Shown: positions 31,818 through 39,362 of the stretch, piece after piece | How positions within the stretch are numbered: the first letter of the stretch is position 1 | How the letters are laid out: each line of letters starts with the position of its first letter | From: Micromonospora sp. WMMA1363 | Lineage (GTDB): Bacteria; Actinomycetota; Actinomycetes; Mycobacteriales; Micromonosporaceae | Assembly (NCBI RefSeq): GCF_030345795.1 | Contig: NZ_JAUALB010000001.1 | Span: 4,394,001-4,458,000, forward strand | DNA: 64,000 nucleotides | Direction: 5' to 3' | Notes under the pieces: generated by a model | Databases searched by the model: none | Told to the model about the DNA's origin: nothing | The model's input: only the letters and a program-made list of their open reading frames with translations | Made by a program: the position numbers and the translations under genes

Positions 31818-32726
31818 TCACACTCCGTAGGAGCGCAGCAGCCGGCGGGTCCGCTCGGCGATCGGAAACGGTTTGTCCGCGGGGCAGGGGTACATGTCCT
31901 GCTCGACGATGGCGAACAGGTCGGTGTCGAGTCGTTGCGCCGCAGCCAGAACCCGCTCCAGCGACGGGACTCCGTCCGGCGGCTCGCACATCACCCCACG
32001 GGCTACGGCGGACCCGAACGGCGCGTCCTCCGCGGTGACTTCGGCGAGGACTGCCGGATCGACCTGCTTGAGATGCAGGTAACCGATGCGCGGGCCGTAG
32101 GTCTCGATGAGGCTCACGCTGTCTCCGCCAAAGTAGGTGTAGTGCCCGATGTCCAGGCAGAGGGAGACCAGGTCCGGGTCCGTCGCGTCGAGGAACCGGG
32201 TGACAACCTCGTCGCTGTTGATGTGGGTGTAGACGTGCGGATGAACGACGAGGCGCAGCCCGAAGGAGTCCCGGACCTGCCGGGCGAGACGCTCGGTCAG
32301 GCTGGTCAGGTCGCGCCACTGTGCCGCGGTCAGAGACGGCTCCTCGAGAAGCGCACCGGTCTTCTCGTCGCGCCAGAACGCCGGCACCACGACGAGGTGC
32401 GACCCGCCAAGCGCACGGGCGAGCGAAGCGTTCTTCACCACCCGCGGCCAGGTCTCCTCCCAGCCGTCCCGTCCTCGGTGCACGCTCGAGAAGACCGTGG
32501 CGGCCGTGACCCGCAGACCGTGTGCCGCCGTCTCGTCGGCGAGTCGGGCGGGGTCTGTCGGGAGATAGCCGTACGGGCCGATCTCGATCCACTCGTAGCC
32601 CGCTCGGGCGACCTCGTCGAGGAAGCGTGGCCAGGGCGTCTGCTGCGGGTCGTCCGGGTACCACACGCCCCAGGAGTCCGGACACGATCCGGTCCGGATT
32701 CGGTTCGCTGACGAGTTCGAGGACAT
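31818..32726 (-). CDS. Sugar-phosphate isomerase/epimerase (IolE-like barrel)
   Basis: 302 residues from ATG at 32726 with GAAGGG ahead. It is a TIM-barrel of the xylose-isomerase-like/AP-endonuclease-2 kind: GYEWIEIGPYGYLP, LVVHPHVYTHI, SLCLDIGHYTYFGGD, IGYLHLKQVDP, and a late VEQDMYPC. The Glu, Asp, His and Glu residues at strand ends fit the metal site. IolE (2-keto-myo-inositol dehydratase) and hydroxypyruvate-isomerase-like enzymes are relatives. Together with the Gfo/Idh dehydrogenase and the cyclase it points to cyclitol or rare-sugar chemistry. It starts 44 bp after the LuxS-like gene. Confidence 0.85.
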   Translation of the reverse strand: MSSNSSANRIRTGSCPDSWGVWYPDDPQQTPWPRFLDEVARAGYEWIEIGPYGYLPTDPARLADETAAHGLRVTAATVFSSVHRGRDGWEETWPRVVKNASLARALGGSHLVVVPAFWRDEKTGALLEEPSLTAAQWRDLTSLTERLARQVRDSFGLRLVVHPHVYTHINSDEVVTRFLDATDPDLVSLCLDIGHYTYFGGDSVSLIETYGPRIGYLHLKQVDPAVLAEVTAEDAPFGSAVARGVMCEPPDGVPSLERVLAAAQRLDTDLFAIVEQDMYPCPADKPFPIAERTRRLLRSYGV

Positions 32727-32769
32727 CACGACCAGCCCTTCGATGAGGTCGACGTTGCGTAGGTCCCGT

Positions 32770-33270
32770 TCATCGCGCCGTGAGTTCCCGGAGGTCTGCC
32801 GCACTCACCTCATGGGCGTCCGGGCCTGGGTCCCGCCACTCGTTCCGCTGGGCGAGCAGCCGCCTGGCGAGGTCCTTCACCCCCTCCAACGAGTGGTGCT
32901 CGGCCCACCCGCATTGGACGACATTCGCGAGGGGGACCTCATCGGCATCCGCGATGGACCGCAGCCCGTCGGCGATCACATCCGCCAGTTCATCGAAGCT
33001 CCACGACCCGACGGTCCACACATAGAGACCTGTCATGCAGCCCATCGGGGCGACGTTCATGATCGTGGGGTGATGCGTGCGCGCATACGTTCCGAGGAAG
33101 TGTTCGAGCGAGTGCATGACTGGTCCTGGCACGTGCGACACGTTCGGCTGCGCCACCCGGAAGTCCCACAGCGCGACGGGCTGGCTCGTACCGGGCACCG
33201 TCTGCTCGTTGACGACCCGCAGGTAGGGAGGCGCCACGTGGCGGTGATCCAGATCGTGTGATGGCCTCAT
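32770..33270 (-). CDS. LuxS-family protein (S-ribosylhomocysteine lyase homologue)
   Basis: 166 residues from ATG at 33270, 7 nt behind GAGGAG; an ATG 6 nt earlier is too close to that site. LuxS hallmarks are all present: SHDLDHRHVAPPYLR, DFRVAQPN (substrate Arg), HSLEH (two zinc His and the catalytic Glu), PMGCMTGLY (catalytic Cys) and QCGWAEHHSL (zinc Cys). LuxS cleaves S-ribosylhomocysteine to homocysteine and DPD by successive ketone shifts and elimination. Most actinomycetes recycle S-adenosylhomocysteine by SAHH instead, and this copy overlaps a cyclase gene, so a biosynthetic role on a related thio- or phospho-sugar is likely. No Pfs gene is seen nearby. Confidence 0.9.
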   Translation of the reverse strand: MRPSHDLDHRHVAPPYLRVVNEQTVPGTSQPVALWDFRVAQPNVSHVPGPVMHSLEHFLGTYARTHHPTIMNVAPMGCMTGLYVWTVGSWSFDELADVIADGLRSIADADEVPLANVVQCGWAEHHSLEGVKDLARRLLAQRNEWRDPGPDAHEVSAADLRELTAR

Positions 33271-33272
33271 CG

Positions 33273-34427
33273 TCATTCTCCTCGGCTGTGGGATGCCCGC
33301 AGGTCGTCCAACTCCCATCGGTGCTGGTCCTCGACGGCGCGACAGAGTTCGTCACCCGAGATGTCCAGGTATGTCACCTGACCGATGCGCACCGGCGTCG
33401 GTACCAGCTGTCGGCCGCCCCGGTGACGAGTCGCGTCGGCCAGAGCAGCCAACAACCGGTCGGTGTCCGCCATCGCGGGGTGCCACACGTCCAGACCCAG
33501 GGACTTGATCAGGCGGAGGATCCGGTCCCGGACCTCCGGTCCGACCAACTCCCGCCGCCACGCGACCATGCTGGTCCAGGCGATGTCCAACGCCACGGCG
33601 TGCCCGTGCGTCACGGTCGGCTCGAGTCCCGGCGAGATGCTGTGTCCCAGGTAGCTTGCCCTAGCCGTCTCGTGTTCGAACGGGTTTTGCGTCAGCTCCC
33701 GCATCATCCACGTGACTGACCGCTCGAGGATCTCCTGCGAGACGTCGGGTGTCTTCTGGAAGCGTTCCGCGGCCACCTGCGGCCCATGCTCTTCCAGGAC
33801 GCGGAACAAGAGTGGATCGCCGGCGACCGCAATCTTGGTGATCTCCGCGAAGCCGTCCCTGACGTGGTGCTGCCCCAGCGTTCGGAAGAACCTCGCATCG
33901 GTCGCCGACGACCGCGCCGGATGGTAAAGGCCGGCACGGTTCTTCCAACCCTCACTCACGCCACACTTGAGGGCGAACATCGCATCAATGGCGGAGACGA
34001 GGGTTGTCGCGATGAAATCCCACGACACGCCCCGTCGGTACTCGCCTGCGGCCAGGCCGCACACGTCATGAAGCACGCCACCGCCAATCGCGATCGGCGG
34101 CTCCCCGAACCGGGCGACGCCGAACGATTCCATCGCCTCGTAGACCAGGTGCGTGCTCTCGCGGGTCTTGGCGGCCTCCCCGCCTGGCAGCACGCACGGC
34201 GGGTCGTTCCATTCCACCCCGAAGCGGTCGAGAAGCCCGGTGATTTCGCTCTGATACAACGTCCAGACGTTCTGGTCAACCGCGATGAACCGCCGTCGCG
34301 AGGCGTCGAGGTCACCAAAGAGTGTCGGTTCCTCATCTGAGGTGAGATCCAGCAACCCGTCGTACAGCATGGTGCTCCACTGGACAGGCTTGACCACCTG
34401 GGCGTCCCACTTCTGCAGTCGCGGCAT
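33273..34427 (-). CDS. Sugar-phosphate cyclase of the dehydroquinate synthase family
   Basis: 384 residues from ATG at 34427 with GAGGAGA ahead. It has the family core: LPGGEAAKT, GGGVLHDVCGLAAGEYRRG, TTLVSAIDAMFALKCGVS, KNRAGLYHPA, and HGHAVALDIAWTS with the zinc-binding His. The pattern KNRxGxYHP and RRG are those of the sedoheptulose-phosphate cyclases (EEVS, EVS, DDGS) more than of dehydroquinate or deoxyscyllo-inosose synthases, but several positions differ (HDVCG, EGWKNRAG), so the substrate is open. It precedes the LuxS-like gene with almost no gap. Its own promoter side is cut off by an ISKra4 element 13 nt before the start. Confidence 0.88.
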   Translation of the reverse strand: MPRLQKWDAQVVKPVQWSTMLYDGLLDLTSDEEPTLFGDLDASRRRFIAVDQNVWTLYQSEITGLLDRFGVEWNDPPCVLPGGEAAKTRESTHLVYEAMESFGVARFGEPPIAIGGGVLHDVCGLAAGEYRRGVSWDFIATTLVSAIDAMFALKCGVSEGWKNRAGLYHPARSSATDARFFRTLGQHHVRDGFAEITKIAVAGDPLLFRVLEEHGPQVAAERFQKTPDVSQEILERSVTWMMRELTQNPFEHETARASYLGHSISPGLEPTVTHGHAVALDIAWTSMVAWRRELVGPEVRDRILRLIKSLGLDVWHPAMADTDRLLAALADATRHRGGRQLVPTPVRIGQVTYLDISGDELCRAVEDQHRWELDDLRASHSRGE

Positions 34428-34440
34428 GGTCTCCTCATTT

Positions 34441-36098
34441 GGGTGCGGCTCTGGTGAGGTGCGGCGACACGCTGTGTGGCCTGGGGATGTGTTACTGGTT
34501 GTGATGGTGAAAGGGATCCTCCCGCTATGTTCGTCGGTTGCGAGACACGAACATCAGCAAAGAGGGAGCCCGGTGCAAGAGTACGCATCCGAGACGGCGG
34601 ACGATGCTTTCGCCGGCTCATCCGTGCGGTTCGGCGCGATGGTGGACTTCCTGTCCGGTGAGCATGCGGCGGGGATGACTCACGCCGAACTGGAGGAGCG
34701 GCTGCATACCGATGGCATGCGGTTGCTGTGTCAGTTGTTGCAGGACAGTCTGGATCTTCGTGCCAGTCGGGAGGAACGGCTCGACGAGGTGACCGACGCC
34801 GATAGCCATCTGCGGGGGTGGGCCGAGCGGGGGCGGCAGCGGACGCTGGCCACCCGGTTCGGTGAGGTGGTGGTGACGCGTATCGCCTACCGGGCGCGGG
34901 CGCGGGCCGATCTGAACCCGGCGGACGCGGTGTTGAACCTGCCCGTGGAGAAGCACTCGCATGGACTGCGCCGGTTGGCCGCGGCCGAGGCGGCCCGCGG
35001 CTCGTTCACCGACGCGGCGGCCGCGATTGAGCGGGCCACCACGGTGCGTATCGGGAAACGGCAGGTCGAGGCGTTGGCCGCCGCAGCGGCGATAGATGTG
35101 GATGCCTTCTACACCGCCCACGCCCCGGACTGGTCGGCCGATGATGATGTGCTGGCGTTGTCCTTCGACGCCAAAGGGGTGGTGATGCGCCCCGACGGGC
35201 TCCGCGCGGGCACCGCCAAGGCCGCGGTCAGCCAGAAACTGGCCGGCCGCCGGTCCAAGGGCGAGAAACGCAACCGCAAGCGGATGTGCGAGGTCGCCGC
35301 GGTCTTCGACGTGACCGGCAAGCCGCGCACCATCGCCGACATCCTGCCCGAGGACCCCGAAGCGGCCCAAACTGCTACCCCGGCGCCGGTCACCTCCGGC
35401 AAGTGGCTGCACGCCAGCGTGACCGACGACGCCGCGGCGGTGATCGCCGCCGGGTTCGCCGAGGCCGACCGCCGCGACCCCGACCACGCTCGGACCTGGA
35501 TCGCCCTGGTCGACGGCAACACCCACCAGATCGACCGGATCCACGCCGAGGCCAAAACCCGCAAGATCACCTTGCCGGTTGTTGTGGACTTCATCCACGT
35601 CATCGAGTACCTCTGGAAGGCCACCTGGTGTTTCCACCCGGAGGGCGACCCGAACGCCGAACGGTGGGTCCGCGCCCAGGCCCGGCAGGTGTTGGCCGGA
35701 CGGGCCGGCATAGTCGCCGCAGCCATCCGACGCAAGGCCACCTACCACGGCCTGGACCCCGGCAAACGCAAACCCGCCGATGTCGCCGCCGCCTACCTGC
35801 TGGCCAAAAAACCGTACCTGGACTACCCGACCGCGCTGGCCAACGGGTGGCCGATCGCCACCGGGGTGATCGAAGGCGCCTGCCGCCACCTGGTCAAAGA
35901 TCGTATGGACGTCACCGGCGCTCGCTGGGGCCTCGACGGCGCCGAAGCAATCCTCAAACTCCGCACCCTGATCAGCAACGGCGACTTCGACCAGTACTGG
36001 ACCTGGCACCTGGCCCAGGAACAACAACGCATCCACAACAGCCGCTACCTCGGCGGTGCCATCCCACAATAGACGATCACCTCAGAGGAGCCGCACCC
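34441..36098 (+). mobile_element. ISKra4-family insertion sequence with 9-bp duplication
   Basis: 1658 bp, flanked by the direct repeat TCCTCATTT (34432-34440 and 36099-36107). The ends start GGGTGCGGCTCTGGTGAGGTG on the left up to base 20 and, inverted, GGGTGCGGCTCCTCTGAGGT on the right. The duplicated target is the ribosome binding region of the cyclase gene read leftward (AAATGAGGA), so the gene keeps its binding site but loses its upstream transcript. Confidence 0.93.
34573..36072 (+). CDS. ISKra4-family transposase
   Basis: 499 residues from GTG at 34573 (VQEYASETADDAF), with AGAGGGAG ahead. Features: RTLATRFGEVVVTRIAYR early (the zinc-free binding domain), LSFDAKGVVMRPDG (first catalytic Asp), IALVDGNTHQID, VVDFIHVIEYLWKA (second Asp) and the ending GARWGLDGAEAILKLR with the catalytic Glu region and QEQQRIHNSRY. 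No stop or shift interrupts it, so the element may be active. It reads opposite to the cyclase cluster it interrupts. Confidence 0.93.
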   Translation: MQEYASETADDAFAGSSVRFGAMVDFLSGEHAAGMTHAELEERLHTDGMRLLCQLLQDSLDLRASREERLDEVTDADSHLRGWAERGRQRTLATRFGEVVVTRIAYRARARADLNPADAVLNLPVEKHSHGLRRLAAAEAARGSFTDAAAAIERATTVRIGKRQVEALAAAAAIDVDAFYTAHAPDWSADDDVLALSFDAKGVVMRPDGLRAGTAKAAVSQKLAGRRSKGEKRNRKRMCEVAAVFDVTGKPRTIADILPEDPEAAQTATPAPVTSGKWLHASVTDDAAAVIAAGFAEADRRDPDHARTWIALVDGNTHQIDRIHAEAKTRKITLPVVVDFIHVIEYLWKATWCFHPEGDPNAERWVRAQARQVLAGRAGIVAAAIRRKATYHGLDPGKRKPADVAAAYLLAKKPYLDYPTALANGWPIATGVIEGACRHLVKDRMDVTGARWGLDGAEAILKLRTLISNGDFDQYWTWHLAQEQQRIHNSRYLGGAIPQ

Positions 36099-36107
36099 TC
36101 CTCATTT

Positions 36108-36358
36108 CCCGCCACACCGAAGCTGATGCCCTGAGACGCACCGCCAACCCAGGCGTCGGGATGGCGTGCCGGTAGGACACCGAAGAGGCTGCCGATGACA
36201 CGAACCGCGCCGGACCGCGCTGCGCGGTGGACGCCAGAGCCGAGGGCGACGCCCCCAGCCTAGGTGAAATGCGGGGTCGGGCTGCCCGTTTCCGATGACG
36301 CTCACCGGGCCGCCGGCTGATAGGACACGCGCCGGCAGCGTCGCCGGGCAGGAGCGCC
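36108..36358. other. Gap between ISKra4 and the Gfo/Idh gene
   Basis: 250 bp without a convincing gene. Before the insertion it was the spacer, and perhaps the promoter, between the dehydrogenase gene and the cyclase gene. Confidence 0.5.
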
Positions 36359-37363
36359 TCAGAAGCCCGGGATCTCACCCATCCGTACCGGTCGCCGCTC
36401 CTGCTGGGACAGCTGGCACGCCTCCGCCACGCGTAGCGCCTCCACCGCGTCCCGACCATCACACGGATTGTCCAACTCCCCGCGTGCGACTTGCAGGAAG
36501 GCGTCGATCTCGGCCTCGAAGGCCGACGCGAAGCGTTCCTGGAAACTCCGTCTCGGTTGGTCTGGCGGGCGCGGACGCTGCGGTTCGACGGAGGTTACCG
36601 GCGTATGGCCGTCGAGGCCGACGGCGATCGTGTCCGACTCCCCGCACAACTCCGTGCGGATGTCGTAGCCGGCGCCGTTGCAGCGGGTGGCCGTGGCGGC
36701 GACGAGCGTTCCGTCGTCCAGGACCAGCACCACCACCGCGGTGTCGAAGTCTTCGACATCACCGAACATCGACGGCCCGGCGTCCGAACCGGAGGCGTAG
36801 ACTTCGGCGACCTCCCGGCCGGTGATCCAGCGCACCATGTCGAAGTCATGGATCAGCGCATCGCGGTATATTCCGCCCGATATCCGCAGGTATGAGGCGG
36901 GTGGCGGAGCGGGGTCCGCGCCGACGGTACGAATGGTGTGCAGTCGACCGAGCCGCCCGGACCGTACCAGTCCGCGGCCGGTTAGATAACCCGCGTCGAA
37001 GCGACGCATGAAACCAATCTGGAGCACGGCGTCCGCGGCCCGCACGTCGTGCACCGTGTCCATTGATTCGGGCAGGTCCAGCCCGATGGGCTTCTCACAG
37101 AACGCCGGCAGGCCGGCACGAACCGACTGCCTGATCAGACCCGGGTGTGCGGTGGTCGTGGAGGCGATGACGACCGCGTCCGCCCCACTGTTGAAGACCT
37201 CGTCGACCGAGGGGGCGGCGGTGGCACCGAGGCGATCCGCCACCGCACGCGCTCGGCGGTTGTCGATGTCCGCGACCACCAAGGAATCAACGTCGGGGTG
37301 ACGGCTCAGAGTGGCGGCATGAATACCGCCCATCCGCCCCGCTCCGACGAGTGCAACCCGCAT
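36359..37363 (-). CDS. Gfo/Idh/MocA-family dehydrogenase
   Basis: 334 residues from ATG at 37363 (MRVALVGAGRMGGIHAATL). The Rossmann site GAGRMGGIHA, the family EKP motif in FCEKPIGLD and the later GGIYRDALIHDFDMVRWI (catalytic region with Asp and His) are as in inositol 2-dehydrogenase (IolG) relatives. It oxidises or reduces a ring or sugar hydroxyl with NAD(P). It was the nearest upstream gene of the cyclase/LuxS/isomerase run before ISKra4 entered, and is the logical oxidoreductase of a cyclitol-type pathway. No clear ribosome site is seen before the ATG. Confidence 0.88.
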   Translation of the reverse strand: MRVALVGAGRMGGIHAATLSRHPDVDSLVVADIDNRRARAVADRLGATAAPSVDEVFNSGADAVVIASTTTAHPGLIRQSVRAGLPAFCEKPIGLDLPESMDTVHDVRAADAVLQIGFMRRFDAGYLTGRGLVRSGRLGRLHTIRTVGADPAPPPASYLRISGGIYRDALIHDFDMVRWITGREVAEVYASGSDAGPSMFGDVEDFDTAVVVLVLDDGTLVAATATRCNGAGYDIRTELCGESDTIAVGLDGHTPVTSVEPQRPRPPDQPRRSFQERFASAFEAEIDAFLQVARGELDNPCDGRDAVEALRVAEACQLSQQERRPVRMGEIPGF

Positions 37364-37756
37364 GAGCCGATTATGTGATGGCCGAAAGTCGTCGGCGCGA
37401 TTTCCGGTCATTCTCGAACACAACGCGGCGCGAGGTGGCCGGCCACCAACAGCGCGGTGACGCCGGCCGCCGAGTAGCCGGAGACCAACCCTGTTCGGCC
37501 CCGTGCCGACCACCATCAGTCGGCACGCCAACGACTACAGCCACCCGCGTCCGCCCGTCCCGCGGTGGGCACAACGACCGCCTACGCAGCGGGCCATGGA
37601 GAGTACGTCGCCGCAGGCCAGCGCCGCGGCTTCAGGTGCTTCAACCTTGCGAGAGGCCCAGCTCACACAGCGCGTGCGGCAGATGTTGGTTCGGCCCGGC
37701 GCTGGTCGTGGTTTTGCCGGCCCATCGATAGTGTCGGCGATTTCATTCGTGCAACT
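37364..37756. other. Gene-free gap
   Basis: About 390 bp between the divergent Gfo/Idh and ArsR-type genes. Nothing with coding signs was seen; it should hold both promoters. Confidence 0.45.
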
Positions 37757-38128
37757 ATGGAGGACGTGGGAACTACGAGGACTGCTGTGCCTGTCATCTC
37801 GCCGCTTGCTGGCGAGCCGATCAAGCGTGCCGAAGCCGAGCGGTTGGCGGGGGTGCTGAAGGCGGTTGCTGATCCGGCGCGGTTGCGGCTGCTGAGTCTG
37901 ATCCAGTCGGCTCCGGAGGGTGAGGCGTCGGTGAGTGACCTGACCGCGCCGCTCGGTCTGTCTCAGCCGACCGTGAGTCATCATCTTCGGATTCTCACCG
38001 AGGCTGGTCTGCTCGAGCGCGAGAAGCGGGGTGTCTGGGCGTACTACCGGCTGGTGCCGTCGGCGATAGCGGCGATCGCCGATCTTTTGACGCCGCCTCG
38101 GAAGCGGGCGACGAAGCGCGTCCGCTGA
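37757..38128 (+). CDS. ArsR-family regulator without metal cysteines
   Basis: 123 residues from ATG at 37757. The winged HTH is clear: LKAVADPARLRLLSLIQ, SVSDLTAPLGLSQPTVSHHLRIL, AGLLEREKRGVWAYYRL. In arsenic- or cadmium-sensing relatives Cys residues stand in the N-terminal arm and in the CVCDL segment; here these are VISP and SVSDL, so the usual metal sites are gone. What it senses is unknown. It could control the divergent Gfo/Idh gene. Confidence 0.85.
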   Translation: MEDVGTTRTAVPVISPLAGEPIKRAEAERLAGVLKAVADPARLRLLSLIQSAPEGEASVSDLTAPLGLSQPTVSHHLRILTEAGLLEREKRGVWAYYRLVPSAIAAIADLLTPPRKRATKRVR

Positions 38129-38673
38129 ACGGCACCACCGACGGCCGGGCGTCGGCCGGGCGGGCCGCGGAGGGTGACCGACGCGCAGGGGGTCGGGCCA
38201 CAACGGATGTTGAGTCCGACCCTGCGCCGCGGCCTGCCGCCGAGTAACTCCCTGCTGGCGAGGCAACCCGTGTTCGCCACGAATCCCGAGTGGTGTTCGG
38301 CGAGCGCGGGGGCGACCACCGGCCACGAGGTGCCTGGTCACGATCGGCGCAGACGACTGTGCGACCGGCGCCGGCGACCGCCGTCTCGGCCGACCGCCGC
38401 TGCCAGGTGGTGGGCCTTCACCGAGCAGGCACACCCGGGTGGCCTGCTCGGTGAATGACCTGCCCGGACGGGCTCGATCCGGGCAGCGCCAGCGGCGTTT
38501 GCGTAGGGAGCTGCACCGCGCGGCAATCTTAGATTCGTAATGCAGAAATGTTTTCTACCTTAGATCTTAAGGCAAGGCCACTGCCGATCTGTTGATTGTT
38601 AGGATCTTCGCGGTAGGCTCACTCCACCGTGGATCACAAGTCCGCGCGAGTAGGCCAACTACCAGGAGAACCT
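38129..38673. other. Gene-free stretch with an AT-rich promoter-like end
   Basis: About 545 bp without a convincing gene. The last 150 bp are unusually AT-rich for this genome (around 38528-38600) and lead into the secreted-protein gene. The palindrome at 38558-38572 lies in it. Confidence 0.5.
38558..38572. promoter_or_regulatory. Palindrome upstream of the BP74-like gene
   Basis: CCTTAGATCTTAAGG has arms CCTTA and TAAGG around GATCT. It lies in an AT-rich island about 100 bp before the start of the secreted-protein gene and may be an operator. Confidence 0.4.
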
Positions 38674-39117
38674 TTGCGCGCCACGAAGATCGCACTGTCC
38701 GTTGCCGCCGTTCTGGCTGGCGTTGTCACCGGGGCGGCTCCGGCCGTCGCGGCGCCCAGCACCGACGTCGAGATCGACGGTTACGTCGCCACCATCCAGG
38801 TGGTGGACGAGTCCTTCAAGGTCCACCTGACCGACCCGGCTGCCATCTCGGCCGCGTTCGACGTGCTGAACGGCAAGAGCAACCAGCATCCGACCGGCAC
38901 AATCGACCGCAGCGGCCCGGAGCACAACACCGGCTACCAGTGGCACCTCGACACCGGGACGGTGCGGTTCGTCGACATGTCGATCGAGGTGTGCGACGGC
39001 AAGCCGTCCGATGTGAGCAACGTGGACTTTTGGACGCTGCCCTTCTACTGCCCGTGGATTGGCAAGGTCGTCAAGATGGAGCGCCTACCGGTGACCGAGG
39101 AACAACCGGTTCGCTGA
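38674..39117 (+). CDS. Secreted BP74-like protein
   Basis: 147 residues from TTG at 38674, chosen because AGGAGAA stands 5 nt ahead; an upstream ATG (38629) would put 15 residues before the signal. The start LRATKIALSVAAVLAGVVTGAAPAVA by parts is a Sec signal peptide cleaved near AVA-AP. The mature part (FKVHLTDPAAIS, GYQWHLDTGTVRFVDMSIEVCDG, FYCPWIGKV) follows the pattern of BP74, a calmodulin-binding and protease-inhibitor-like protein of Streptomyces. Two Cys can form a disulfide. Its target here is unknown. Confidence 0.8.
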   Translation: MRATKIALSVAAVLAGVVTGAAPAVAAPSTDVEIDGYVATIQVVDESFKVHLTDPAAISAAFDVLNGKSNQHPTGTIDRSGPEHNTGYQWHLDTGTVRFVDMSIEVCDGKPSDVSNVDFWTLPFYCPWIGKVVKMERLPVTEEQPVR

Positions 39118-39127
39118 CCTTGCTGAA

Positions 39128-39160
39128 CGGGGCTCTCCGCCGACGAGGCGGAGAGCCCCG
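39128..39160 (+). terminator. Strong terminator after the BP74-like gene
   Basis: 14-bp perfect stem (39128-39141 with 39147-39160), loop GACGA, then TT; 11 nt after the stop. Confidence 0.85.
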
Positions 39161-39362
39161 TTGGTGCTGGGCTGCTCGGCCGGTCGGTGCCGTCTTGGAC
39201 GTCCGGAACCGCCGGGCCCATGCCCGCAGCCCGCGAGACCATCCCTACCGCATCTGTTGACGTGGTTCGACCGGGGGACCGGTCACGCGACGTCCAGCCC
39301 CACCCGCCACGTCCGACCCGGCAGGCCGCGCGGCGTGCGGTGGTGCCAGACCGGCTATCCGG

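Noticed and set aside
30742..32685. One long protein joining the LLM oxidoreductase to sequence upstream
   Set aside because: The added N-terminal 330 residues are an out-of-frame reading of the isomerase gene; the LLM protein starts at 31680.
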